From the NCBI GenBank assembly GCA_032716605.1, contig CM064580.1:31756728-31820727 (forward strand): a stretch of DNA of 64,000 nucleotides, in the 5' to 3' direction. Positions 19,402-30,864 of the stretch are shown one piece after another; position 1 is the first letter of the stretch; each line of letters starts with the position of its first letter. A model generated the notes under the pieces. That model searched no databases, was not told the origin of the DNA, and was given only the letters and a program-made list of their open reading frames with translations. The stretch comes from Paralithodes platypus. Lineage: Eukaryota; Arthropoda; Malacostraca; Decapoda; Lithodidae. The translations under genes and the position numbers were made by a program.

Positions 19402-21501
19402 TCAGGCTACGTCTGAAGGAATACAGTGTTCTCTTTTCACAGACTGACTGGGGTAGGTCGTTCCAGTCTTTGATGGCAGTGAAGAAGAATGTTTGCTTAC
19501 CCTGTCCTTTGATTCTCGGGACCTTAAAATTAACATCATGTTTCTTGTATTATGTCCACTCCTCTCATTTGCTTTAACAAAATCATTCTTTAGATACTCT
19601 GGAGCTCTGTCATAGAAAATTTTGAAGGGATTAGTTAGCCTGATTTGTTTGGCCCTGTCAGAGACATTGAGCATACCTAGTGACTGAAGTTGTTCCTGGC
19701 CAACATGTGATCTGGGTCCTAGGTTCAGCATGAAGCTAACCATTTTATTTTGAGTGACCTGAAGTTTGTGCTGTGCTGATTTAGATGATGCAGAGTACCA
19801 GGATGACACAGAATAGTCAAAATGACATTGAACAAGCGCTTGGCAGAGGGTCTTTTTGGTCGCCGCGGGCAAGCATCCCACCTGTCTATACAGGTATTTT
19901 ATACGTGCTCTACACTTACTCAGGATAGATTCCAAAATTGTTTCACCTGACAAACTCGCGTCCAGTTTCAGTCCGAGATATTTAACTTGTGACACTGTTG
20001 TTATAGGAATATCATTACAGTTGACCGAGAAGCCCACAATGTCTTTCAGTTTGCGTTTTGTTCCACATAAGATGGCTTCCGTCTTGCCCAGGTGAAGAGA
20101 TAGTCTATTGTCCACTAGCCATTCACTACATGATGCTAGTTCTTTGGAAAGTGAAGCGGCAATACTTATTGGGTCTTTTCCTGAAACCAGAAGCACGCTG
20201 TCGTCTGCATACAGTAATAATTTACATGAGACGCTCAGTTCCATGTCGTTCACATAACAGAGAAAGAGTAAGGGACCAAGGATGCTTCCCTGCGGGACCC
20301 CACAGTTAATTGGCATAGGATCCGATATATTATCATCAATTTTGACTCTTTGGGTTCTACCACTAAGATAAGATTTAAACCAGTTCACAGACCCTATGCC
20401 CATAGCTTGTAGTTTATTACATAGGATATCATGGTCTACTGTGTCAAACGCTTTGTGTAGATCAAGAAGAACCGTACCGGTGTAGTTACCTTTAGACATT
20501 TCTTTACGAATGTGATCCGTTAAGTGGATGAGACAGGAGTCTGTCGAATACATGCATCTGAAACCTGATTGAAACTTATAGAATAGATCATTTTGTTTGA
20601 GGTAGTGTTCAATTTGGGTGTATACCGCTCTTTCAAGGATTTTAGATACAATACATAATATGCTAACTGGTCTGTAGTTGCCAACTTCTAGTTTATTTCC
20701 TTTCTTGAATAGAGGGGTTACAATAGCTTCCTTCAGTTCAGCAGGTACTGTGTTGGTGTTAATTGACAAGTTGATGATGTGGGTTAGGGGGCCTGCTATA
20801 CCAATGGCTCCATCTCGTAGAAATTTGGCAGGAATTTTGTCTGGTCCTGTGCTCTTATGTACATTTAGGTTAGACAGCTCGTCAAAAGTGTATTTTGGTG
20901 TAACATTTTGCAATCTAAATGTGTTCGGGTGTATGTCTTTATCTCTGTAGAAATTACGAAAGGTGGCCGTTGTTGTCGTGTATTTATTGAGAGGTTGAGG
21001 CAGGTTCTGTGCAAGTGTGTTTGCTATGGAAGTTAAGAAGGAGTTGAAGTAGGTTGAAATTTGTCGTTTATCGTGGCAAACCTGATCATTAATGGTGAGA
21101 GCAATATTAGTATTAGACGAATCCCTTGTCTTGTTGCTGTAGCCTGTTGTCTTTAGGTGCCTCCATAGGTTCTTTGGGTTATTCTGATATTCCTCTGCCT
21201 TATTGTGAAAATAATTATTTTTCGCTGATTTCATTTTCCTACTTAGTTTATTCCTGGCCCTGTTGAACTCATGTTTCAGACCTTGATCCTGTCTATGTTT
21301 CGCTAGCCTTTTTAACAGATTGTCTCTGTGTTCCAGATGGTGTAGTATGTCATTGTTGATCCATGGGTCTGACCTTGGTTTAATTCGTATGTCTTTCAGA
21401 GGAGCTATTTCATCTAGGATGTTTGTGATGATGGTTCTGAAGCCAACCCTTGCGTCATTAACGTTTGTACTTCCAAACACTGGAGACCAGTTGTATTCCA
21501 T
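19402..21501 (-). pseudogene. LINE reverse transcriptase (CR1/L2/Jockey superfamily)
   Basis: This 699-codon open frame covers the end of the endonuclease-RT linker and the whole RT. Recognisable blocks are STGPDKIPAKFL (motif 0), NYRPVSIL (motif 1), LLDLHKAFDTVDHDIL (motif A), CGVPQGSILGPLLF (motif B), LLLYADDSVLL (motif C, YADD catalytic box), SLHLGKTE (motif D) and VKYLGLKLD (motif E). The catalytic residues are intact. The last about 45 codons after NTRN are out of frame relative to the conserved C-terminus, so a frameshift near 19540 replaced the natural end. The true upstream frame continues into the endonuclease; the methionine at 21501 is internal. Confidence 0.9.
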
Positions 21502-21522
21502 AAAATGTCCAGAAATGTTTCC

Positions 21523-22260
21523 TTATTGTAGTTTCTGAGTGACCTTGTTTTGATAATCTTGTGATTCTCTAGGGTAAGTTTTTGTGGTTTTCCGTGTGCA
21601 ATATGTGACGAAGTGATCACTTATCCCAGTCTGTATAACCCCTGATTGGGATATTTTGTCCTCTCTGTTACAGTTTATGTGGTCTAATATTGTGGCAGTG
21701 TTCTCAGAGATACGTGTGGGGGTTGTGATGAATTGTTTGTGATTGTGCATTGTCAGTATATGCCTATATTCTCGTACAAGCCTATCATTTCGTTGTTTGT
21801 AACACAGGTTAAAATCCCCTAGTATGATGGATTCATTCCGAGGGTCTAGCGATGACAAAGTTCGTTCAAATTTGGTCAAGAATTGTGTGTCGGCTGGTGG
21901 CCTATATTGTGGCAGTGTTCTCAGAGATACGTGTGGGGGTTGTGATGAGTTGTTTGTGATTGTGCATTGTCAGTATATGCCTATATTCTCGTACAAGCCT
22001 ATAATTTCGTTGTTTGTAACACAGGTTAAAATCCCCTAGTATGATGGATTCATCCATTCAATTGTGATGGGTCTTGCCCTCTGCAGGTGTAGGTCGATCC
22101 ACAGAGCTTCGTGATTTTCTACATGGAGGTCGGTCCTAGTTGTGTGTGTGAGGTTGTTTTTTACATACAGACATACTCCTCCCCCATGCCTATTGCAATC
22201 ATTCCTAACCATGTTGAAACCTTGAATGTTTATTTCACCATCATTTATACTTGAATCCAC
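21523..22260 (-). pseudogene. APE-type endonuclease of the LINE, broken by duplication
   Basis: The minus strand reads NRHGGGVCLYVKNNL (22140-22200), then ESIILGDFNLCYKQRND near 21800-21840 (the GDFN metal-site block) and GISDHFVTYC near 21610 (the SDH block). These are the APE endonuclease motifs that nick the target. Between the first and second blocks a 217-bp unit is tandemly duplicated (21688-21904 and 21905-22054), which destroys the frame. Confidence 0.85.
21688..22054. repeat. 217-bp tandem duplication in the LINE endonuclease
   Basis: TATTGTGGCAGTGTTCTCAG begins at 21688 and again at 21905. The following about 150 bases are nearly identical, including GTTAAAATCCCCTAGTATGA. The second copy ends at about 22054. 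Only isolated base differences separate them, so the duplication is young relative to the element. Confidence 0.85.
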
Positions 22261-23590
22261 CAGGTTTCTGTGATTGCAATTATTGAAGCTTTGGCTTATT
22301 AGCTAACAAGTTTATTTCTGACAATTTATGGTACATTGATCTGGCGTTAATGTGGATAAGATGGAGCCCTTTGTTGGTGAACACTCTGTATTCATCTTTG
22401 ATTTTGAATGTGTCCTGGCTGGATTCTGAGTTGTTAATACTTGGATCATTTACATTAATATTCGGTAATGAATGCAAGGCACACTTATTGCAAAGGAATT
22501 CCCGTTCTTCACTGTTGGTCTTCTTAGAGATGCACTTCATGTGAGCTACCTGTTTACACTTTACACAGTTTTGGATCTTCTGACGTCGTGTTATGAGTGA
22601 TTCACAAATAAAACAAATGGTTTCGCGATGTTGTACAGCTGAGTTCCTACATTTAACACATTCAACTTTGTTTCTACTGTTAACGTAAGTACATCGGTTA
22701 TGAACAATTTCATTACAACTGTTGCATTGTAAAAGTAAACTCCTATTGTTGAAACCAATATTACAGACTATACATAGTTTTTTCTTACTGTTTATCATAC
22801 GACTGGAGGTGTGGTTTGGTCCGCGTCGATCAGCTGTTTGTGCGGGAGAGAGTAGGGGATACTTGCGGTCGGGCCGTGGTTGTTTGCTGTTGTTGTTGTT
22901 GTTGTTTTCATTTTCCGTTGATGCTGCTTCCCTGTAGATGTATTTGCGAGTGCTACCTGTTTTTATTGTTGTTCTTGTTGCATGTTGTGCTACTTGGGTC
23001 GCCGATATCTGTGGTATTAATGGTAATGCTGTGGGTAATGTAGAGTTGGTGGAGTGGGTAATTGCTAATTCCCTGCATTTATCGCATTCCATTTCTTTTC
23101 TGCTGTTAACATAAGAACATCGATCGTGTGCTGTTTCATTACAAATACTACATTGTGATGTTGGACTCCTTTTGTTGAATCTAATATCGCACACTGTACA
23201 TAGATTCTTTGTATTGTTCGTCGTACGTCTGGCGGTGTGATGATCAGCTGTGCTGCTAGGGTGGGGATTGTCTGTGGCTATGTCTCCCCCTGTGACCCCT
23301 CCCTGCCCCACCTGTATTTGCTGTTTGATGATGTTGTCCTTATTCCTGGCTGCTAATGCTGCTCCATTGTTGATGTTGTTGCGACTGATGCCTTTCTTCC
23401 TACCTGCTCCAGTTACATGTTGAGCCACCGATAGTGTTGGATTGTGTTGTGGGTTGAATTGGAGCATGACGGCCGGAGGCTGGGGTACCTGCTGGCCCAG
23501 TTTGTTATAACGAATTTTACTGCTAGGGACTGTTGAAATGTCGGTGTCTGCCTTACTTGTTTGGTGGTGAGGTTTCTTCAACGTTGAACA

Positions 23591-23617
23591 AGGGCCGGGG
23601 TTGGTCTCTACATCTCC
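23591..23617 (-). other. 2A-like ribosome-skipping motif
   Basis: The minus strand encodes GDVETNPGP, preceded by LQHVLCYTLISC. It is a perfect match to the D-(V/I)-E-x-N-P-G-P signature. In known 2A peptides no peptide bond is formed between the final Gly and Pro, giving two proteins from one frame. Here it would separate an about 120-residue leader from the PHD-endonuclease-RT chain. 2A-like motifs are known near the N-terminus of several APE-type LINEs in invertebrates. Activity of this copy is untested. Confidence 0.85.
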
Positions 23618-23785
23618 GCAGCTAATTAGAGTGTAGCACAATACGTGTTGTAGCGAGGTTGTGCCAGAGTATTTGCCCAGTCGCGGCGTCTTCCCGATAT
23701 ATGAAATAGACCAGGCAGGAATGGTGACAGAAATTTCACTCGTGTGTGATTTCTGGTTAACAACATTTTCAGAGTTGAATACAAG

Positions 23786-23812
23786 GGGGGGGGGGGGGGG
23801 GGGGGGGGGGGG
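23786..23812. repeat. G homopolymer, about 27 bases
   Basis: An unbroken G run (minus-strand C run, proline codons) lies within the LINE N-terminal frame. Its length is probably unstable and prone to sequencing error, so the frame upstream of it is less certain. Confidence 0.85.
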
Positions 23813-24000
23813 TAGTTCAATAAAGGATGCACAAGAAATATTCAATATAAGAACAAGAAGGGTAAAGGGGGTTACAGTGTGCACGACTGGATAATTATTT
23901 TGGTCACCAGAGGAGAGGTTTGCAAGATATAATTGAACACAATAAGGAGTCACGTCGGGGGCGCGCGATTCTAAGCTTTAGTACTCACATATGCTTGGTT

Positions 24001-24409
24001 GGGCGTACTAGTAGATGGCTGCATACTCTTCTTATAAGGCCAGGGGAGATGCACACCCATGGGCCAGCCACACCTTAGGCCGACATCTGCAGCAGTGGTT
24101 TCATTTCTCTCCAGGAGATGTCTGTTTGCCTCAGACTGTGCCCTCTCAGAACGAGGGTTTGACTGGCTCGTGTCAACTTCTCCACCACGTGTTACATGGA
24201 CAGAGCTACTCCACGTCCAGCCTAGGGTATAATTCTACACAACTCGCTATATTCATCGTTGTCTTTCTTCTATTCCTTCAATGTAGTAATAAGGTTAGCC
24301 TTCCATTCCTTCTCTAGTTGTATAAAGTAGTCGTCTGAGATATGGGTAACCAGTTTCCTGAGGGCTTGCAATTCCTCACACCAATTGGGGATGTGAAAAG
24401 GGCATTATG
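24001..24409. other. Non-coding, with a short unrecognised minus frame at its right end
   Basis: Minus-strand reading at about 24270-24395 gives NWCEELQALRKLVTHISDDY and ends at a stop. It may be the continuation of the frame at 24768-25092, interrupted by the RTE insertion. Nothing else is recognisable. Confidence 0.35.
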
Positions 24410-24762
24410 AGATGAATGTGTAGGGCCAGGCTACAGGATAGAATAACAAATGTTGAGCTGAGGAGACGTTTAGGTATAAAGAGTATTAGCGAGGTGATGC
24501 GTACAAGTAGACTGGGTTGGTATGGACATGTGGAGAGAATGGATGAACAAAATTGGGTGAAAAATGCAGGTCTGTGATTGTGGAGGGAGCTGCACCAAGG
24601 GGTGGACCGAGGAAGACCTGAGATCGGACTATACGCGCCGATCTCAAATCCAAGAACTTGACAAGTGAAGCAGCCCTTAACAGGGTTGCCTGGAACGCCG
24701 CCATTAGGACAAGAGATTGAAACTGCACTTATGTGTGGAACACTCAGTCTTAAAATGTTATG
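24410..24762 (+). pseudogene. RTE-type LINE C-terminal fragment
   Basis: The plus strand reads RLQDRITNVELRRRLGIKSI, then RTSRLGWYGHVERMDEQNWV and EGAAPRGGPRKT. It matches the minus-strand fragment at 5117-5562 without that copy's 113-bp insertion. The minus-strand 238-codon frame across this stretch is its shadow for the part left of about 24765. Confidence 0.8.
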
Positions 24763-24767
24763 GTTGG

Positions 24768-25092
24768 GCGCCAAGTAAATACGGAATCGCTTTGGGAGAT
24801 CCAGGTCCTCTTCATGCTGGATGCTTAAGAGCCAGTCTATTGGTACTTGTCTTCCTGTGTCCTCACTTGGCCAATCACCGCTTAGTTCCTTTTCCTCATA
24901 CATCCAGGGCTTATCTTTACCTATGACATAGGTGGTGGCTAAACTCTGTGTGGTTATTGGTGTAAGTTCAACAGATAGTTCAGGGGTTTCTAACCTAAAT
25001 GAAATCTGGGGGACTGGGACCTGGAAGGGCAGGGGGGCTGGTTGTAGGTACCTGATATGTCGCCCATGATATTGCAATCCAATATACTGCAT
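24768..25092 (-). pseudogene. Unrecognised reading frame, about 105 codons
   Basis: The minus strand is open from 25092. It reads MQYIGLQYHGRHIRYLQP, then FQVPVPQISFRLETPELSVE and WLLSIQHEEDLDLPKRFRIY before running into the RTE fragment. Composition looks coding (mixed hydrophobic and charged residues, no low complexity). I do not recognise a family. A truncated gag-like or viral-like gene, or another transposon gene disrupted by the RTE, are possible; none is demonstrated. Confidence 0.35.
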
Positions 25093-26001
<909 letters not shown>

Positions 26002-26289
26002 CAAAAAAATGAATACAAGTCTAAGAAAATCTTAATTCAAACATGGACTATATAGAATGTGGAAAACCCATCCGAACATTAAGCAATATAATAGTTTACT
26101 CATACTTCTGAATTGTATATTTACTCTCTCTCTCTCTCTCTCACTGTGTCTCTGTCTGTCTGTCTCTCTCGCTCTCTCTCTCTGAGGTCCTTCCTAAATT
26201 TGAACAAAATCACCTAGCGATCGTCACTGTATTTAAATAGTTGAGAAGTAAATGGAATAAAGGAAGAGGAGAGAGAGAGAGAGAGAGGT

Positions 26290-26640
26290 CAGTGGTCTAT
26301 CTCCTGTGTTATCAAATTACACCTGATAAGTCTTGGGGCAGAGCAGACTAATGTTGTAATTCCATAGGCAGTGAGGGCTCTTAATAAATTTGAAACACTA
26401 TAGTATTAAATCTGTTCAACTCTTCCTTCCATCCATGGAGTCTAGTTGTATGCATATTGAATCTCCGTATTGTGTTATAATGTATATTGTTGAAGTCCTT
26501 TACTAATTGAAATATTTCCATGAGTTGGCCTAGTAGTCTACGGTCTTCAACAAAAATGAGACAGAGCAGTCGATCACTGTTCCTTACTAAAACTACTGTT
26601 CTATTAAATACTTTATTTCACCCTGGCTTGATTTTTTTTT
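26290..26640 (-). pseudogene. CR1-like LINE C-terminal fragment
   Basis: The minus strand reads VEDRRLLGQLMEIFQLVKDF, followed by NNIHYNTIRRFN. This matches the CR1-type C-terminal block (L-x-D-R-R-L-x-G-x-M-I-E-x-F-K-I). Stops interrupt it on both sides. It is old and diverged. Confidence 0.6.
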
Positions 26641-27049
26641 ATAATTCAATGTCTTTCCTGATTACTGGAAACCAGCGTTTAAGAGCGAATGCTAGTTGAG
26701 GCCGATCTGAAAATCAAACCGTGTAAATCAAACCTTCTAGCTACAATTGCAACGTTTCATTTCAAATTAGACAACACTATGCGATTGCATTCAGTTTGGG
26801 ATAACAGTTAAGTAAAAAATATGTCTTTCGTATAGAAGTAGATCTTGGATTAATGTATGCAGTGGCGTCATGTGGCAATTAAGCAGTGTAGGTCTATGAA
26901 TTGAACTCAAATATATTTTATGCAACCAAGATTGGGCCGTTGGTAGAAAAGGTAGCACTCTTACTATAGATACAATTTTGTGGAGTAGGAATGTGGTGAC
27001 CTCATCGCCTGTCACTTTGTGGCGCAGATAGCCTCTGGAAATTTGGACT
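26641..27049. other. Non-coding DNA
   Basis: The minus frame at 26791-27060 shows no recognisable motif. Nothing else is visible. Confidence 0.45.
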
Positions 27050-27442
27050 GGGAATCCCACCTCCAGAATTGCTAGGAGGAGGCTGTAGGCACCAGCCGAA
27101 CAGGGCAGTACCCCCGGGGAGTGCTAGGTGGTTGATAAGGACAGCTGGAACTCCTGTTTCACCACCTGGCCTCCCTTGCTGATCCTTTCTGTGCCTCATC
27201 AATACTGAGGGCAGTCTCAGCCTACCCTCCATAACACCTTCTCCTCCTACCAATACAAACACCTTACATACTACACTAACTATTTCCCTAAAAAAACAAT
27301 GACGAAATTACAACCCGCCTCGGAGTCCCCAGGGGAGGGAGCTAGGGGGGGAGGGGGGGGGGACCAGAAATTCCCCCATTGGTCTGTCCCATGGAAACGA
27401 CTCCCCAAAATGCTCTGGACCATTACCTTCTACTCATACTAT

Positions 27443-28110
27443 TCATTTCTATAATATTTGTGGCCTTTCCTCGAACTTCCATTCTGTGGAACACCACCTC
27501 TCTTCTGCCAACCCTGATCTTCTCTTTCTCACTGAAACACAGTTGTCTGGAACTACTGGAAGCAGACCCTTCTCTGTATCCTTCTACTATCTCTATCCTC
27601 AGTTTCAAGCCAATGGTGGATGTTGCGTATATGTTCGCAACAATCTTGCGTTCTCTCGTGTTCCCAACTTTGATTCTTCTGAATTCTCAATTCTCTGGCT
27701 AAAGCTTTCTTGTCACTCTCAAACTAAATATTTCTGCATTGTTTATCTCTCCCCTAACTCTATCAACTCTCCAAAATTCTTTGACTACCTAACTTCTAAA
27801 GTGGAACATATTCTATCCATCTCTCCTTTCTCATAAATCTCTATCCTAGGAGATTTCAACGTTCACTACCGCCAATGGCTCTCCTCTCTTTCCACTGACC
27901 AACCTGGTGTGCAAGCCAACACCTTTTCTATCCAAAAATGACCTAGAGCAGTTAGTCCAGCAACCAATCAGTATCCTGGATCGCTTCGGAGATTGGCCCT
28001 ACATTCTTGATTTATATTTAACCTCTAACCCTTCTGCTTATACACGGAAAATATTTTTTCTCCTTTGGGCTCCTCCGACCACAAACTTATCTCTGTTACT
28101 TGTCCTATCT
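27443..28110 (+). pseudogene. APE-type endonuclease of LINE LA
   Basis: Reading plus-strand frames together gives HFYNICGLSSNFHSVEHHLS, then LLFLTETQLSG (the ETxL block), GGCCVYVRNNLAFSR, ISILGDFNVHYRQW (GDFN block) and PLGSSDHKLIS (SDH block). These are the catalytic landmarks of APE endonucleases. Stops near 27836, 27943 and others break the frame. Confidence 0.8.
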
Positions 28111-28599
28111 CTCCTGTACGGCCACCCGATCCTGCTAGCCGGCGGCATTTGTGGCACTTTGGCGCTGTCGACTGGGAGGCTCTTTGGCAGTACCGGCCGG
28201 TACTTCTTTGATTTCCCATGAAATGACTTTTGCTTCCGTGACCAAGGACACTCGGAGAGTGCTGAATGCATTACCGAGGTAATCCTCTTGGGCATGGAAG
28301 CATACATTCCATTTTCTTTTGCTCAGACTAATGCAAAAATATCTTGATTTACTCACGCTTGTTCTACTGCTGTCCGCAATCAGGAGGAAGCATTCAAACA
28401 GTACTGCCGACATCCCTTATATATTATTATGGCTATTACTAATAACAAAATTCAGTTAATGAATGATCGATAGCAATTATGAGGCTTCAAACTTTCTCAA
28501 TAAACCCTTTTAACTACCATAGCTCCTTCCTAAGTTGCATAAAATCGTCTAAATATAACTAAAATAAAGTATAACAAGAATTTCATACCTAATATGTTT

Positions 28600-30410
28600 C
28601 TGCCCGGAATCAAGCCAAATCTGTTCTTCAACTCGCCAAACATTCTTTCATCAATAATAAATGCACTGAACTATCCAACTCTTGCTCTTCCCAAGCCTTC
28701 TGGTATCTAGCCAAAAACCTCTCCAACAATTCTTCTTCTTCGTCATTCCCTCCCCTTTTCCGCTCTGATGGCACCACCGTCATTCTTCCTCTGACAAAGC
28801 TGAACTCTTCGCTACCACTTTCGCTAAACACTCCACTTTGGATGATTCCGGTGCAGTTCCTCCCTCTCCAACCCCCTCTCTCCTACTTATGCCTTTTTCC
28901 ATATTTTCTTCCAAGGATGTACTTTCCACCCTCTCTGTGCTTAATAATAAGAAGGTGTACGGACCGGACGGTGTTCCTCCTGTTGTACTAAAAAACTGTG
29001 CTTCCGTGCTGACTCCCTGCTTAGGCAATCTCTTCCGTTTCTATCTCTCCTCTAACATCCTCCCTTCTTGCTGGAAGTTCGCTCTCATTCAACCTGTCCC
29101 TAAGAAGGGTGACCACTCTCGACCCTCCAACTGTAGTCCAATGGCTCTCATTTCTTGCATCTTTAAAGTTTTTGAAACTATTCTTACCTCAAAATTTCTT
29201 AAACATTTATCTTCCCATAACCTGCTCTCCAACCACCAGTATGGGTTCCTTAAGGGCCGCTCTACTGATGATCTTCTTTCTTATCTTGCTAAATCTTGGT
29301 CATCCTCCATTCGGGACTTTGGTGAGACTTTCTGTGTTGCGCTAGACATATCGAAGGCCTTCAATAGAGTCTGGCACAAATCCCTTATTTCCAAACTACC
29401 CTCCTACGATGTCTATTCCTCCATCTGTGCCTTTGTCTCCAATTTCCTTTCCGGCCATTGTTGACGACCACCGTTCATTTCCTCAACCTATCAACTCCGG
29501 TGTTCCTCGGGGTTCTGTCCTATCTCCAATTTTCTTCCTATTATTAATTAACGACCTTCTCAACTGCACCTCCAGGCCCATTCACTCATATGCTGACGAT
29601 TCTACATTACACTAATCAACTAGCCTTCCTCGAAATAACTCACAACAGGAACTCCAAAACTCACGTAAGGAGGCCATAAAGCACCTTGCTACTTGCAATG
29701 CTTCCAAAATTCAACTTCTCCATCTGTCTACTTATAGCCCCCTTCCCGAAAACTATGAATTACTCTTCAACAACATACAAATTAACCGTTCATTTTCTCT
29801 TAATATTCTCGGTGTCTCTTTTTCTTCTGATCTCTCTTGGAAAGATCATATTACCAGTCTTGCTAAAACAGCTTCCCTGAAGCTAGATGTGCTCAACCAC
29901 CTCCGGGGGTTCTTTACCCATGTGCAGCTTCTTGCTCTGTCCAGGGGCACGGTGTGTTTATGTATTGAGTATTGTTCACATGAGTGGGGAGGATTCTCTC
30001 ACACAGTACTTCTAGACAAAGTAGAAAAGAAAGTCTTCCATCTCATTAACTCACGTCCACTCACCAATTCTCTGCAGTCTCTTCTCTTCGCTGCAATGTT
30101 GCATCTCTCTCACTATTCTACCGCTATTACAATAATCAGTGTTCCTCAGAGCTCTTTCAGTGTATACCACCCCCTCTTCGTAGAGCATGTAGCACCCATC
30201 TTGCAACACAATCCGACTCCTACTCTGTGCAATTCTCCAACCCAAGAGTGAAACATTATTCTCAATCTTTCTTCTATTCAACAGCTGAGCTCTGGAACTC
30301 TCTCCCAGAATCAGTCTTTCCCTTATCCTATGATTTTAATTTGCTTCAAACTCTGTGTGTCCAGGTAGTTTGGCTCGATCGTCCCTTGATTTTGGCCCTG
30401 TCACTCTTTC
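28600..30410 (+). pseudogene. Reverse transcriptase of LINE LA
   Basis: Blocks in order: KKVYGPDGVPPVVLKNCA, FALIQPVPKKGDHSRPSN, LSNHQYGFLKGRSTDDLLSY, FCVALDISKAFNRVWHKSL (motif A), NSGVPRGSVLSPIFF (motif B), IHSYADDSTLH (YADD box near 29590-29620), and a C-terminal WNSLPESVFPLSYDFN near 30300. The longest uninterrupted part is 28838-29464 (about 208 codons). Frameshifts near 29464 and 29620 and stops elsewhere make it inactive. Confidence 0.85.
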
Positions 30411-30576
30411 AACTCTAGGGGAGGCACTCGTCACAGGCAGTTCTGCCTTTTGTCTCCGTCACTCACACCCTACCCCCTTCTTGGGGACACGAGAACCTGG
30501 GAATGGCTTCGGTCGCCTGAACATGTTACACACTCTCAAAAACCACACACACACAAATTACACAGTTTTTTCTACA

Positions 30577-30800
30577 CCGTGAAGTGTCTCCCCGGCTGTC
30601 ATTTCTCGAAGACTTCTTCTAGCTGGAGACATCGAGAGCAACCCAGGATCCACCAACAAGTACACATGTCCACGGAACACTACACACACACCTGGACCTG
30701 TTCCTCATGCCCTTCCCTTTCTCATTCAAACCCCTCACCTACAACACCCACACCTCTCCTTTCTAACCCACCAATTCTTTATGTACCATCCACATCCTTA
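30577..30800 (+). pseudogene. LB N-terminal frame with degenerate 2A-like motif
   Basis: The frame reads SVSPAVISRRLLLAGDIESN, then PGS, followed by a Pro/Thr/His-rich stretch ending at a stop near 30800. LLLxGDIExNPG-P is the usual 2A-like form; here the last residue is Ser, not Pro. In 2A peptides that Pro is required, so skipping is probably lost. The motif lies at 30625-30651. No convincing ATG is in frame upstream. Confidence 0.6.
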
Positions 30801-30864
30801 ACCCCTCACATCATACCCCAACCTAATCCATCCATACCCTCATCCCCTGCACCTTAATCCCCAT

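Larger units (their letters stand above)
22280..23953 (-). pseudogene. LINE N-terminal polyprotein: 2A-like motif and PHD fingers
   Basis: The 557-codon frame is the 5' part of the LINE protein. Residues about 28-45 are hydrophobic (FTLLVLILNISCASFI) and could be a signal or membrane segment. A proline run at about 48-56 comes from a G homopolymer. Residues 113-121 are the 2A-like GDVETNPGP. Three Cys/His clusters follow at roughly 250-292, 390-435 and 445-490, each of the C-x2-C...C-x2-C...H-x2-C...C-x2-C type seen in PHD fingers (NLCTVCDIRFN, KLCIVCNIGFN, TICFICESLI). The C-terminus, LHLIHINARSMYHKLSEIN, is the start of the endonuclease. So PHD fingers and endonuclease share one frame here. 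A frameshift at 22280 cuts it off. The start at 23953 is the first methionine; the real start could differ. Confidence 0.8.
19032..24000 (-). mobile_element. Nearly full-length 2A/PHD/EN/RT LINE
   Basis: A single LINE copy is read on the minus strand from about 24000 to a (TTA)n tail at 19032-19050. Order: hydrophobic N-terminal stretch, 2A-like motif, three PHD/Cys-rich fingers, APE-type endonuclease, reverse transcriptase, C-terminal region, 3' UTR. It belongs to the CR1/L2/Jockey superfamily by RT sequence. The exact clade needs a phylogeny. It is inactivated by a 217-bp tandem duplication in the endonuclease and by frameshifts near 22280 and 19540. Otherwise it is remarkably complete. Confidence 0.85.
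27050..30465 (+). mobile_element. Jockey-superfamily LINE (family LA), degenerate
   Basis: A LINE read on the plus strand: a Pro/Thr-rich 5' region, APE endonuclease (27440-28100), RT (28900-29900) and C-terminus (to about 30410). It ends in a 3' UTR whose last block, CAGGCAGTTCTGCCTTTTGT, matches that of the copy at 56255-56930. Many frameshifts and stops make it non-functional. The same family recurs at 42160-43198. Confidence 0.8.
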
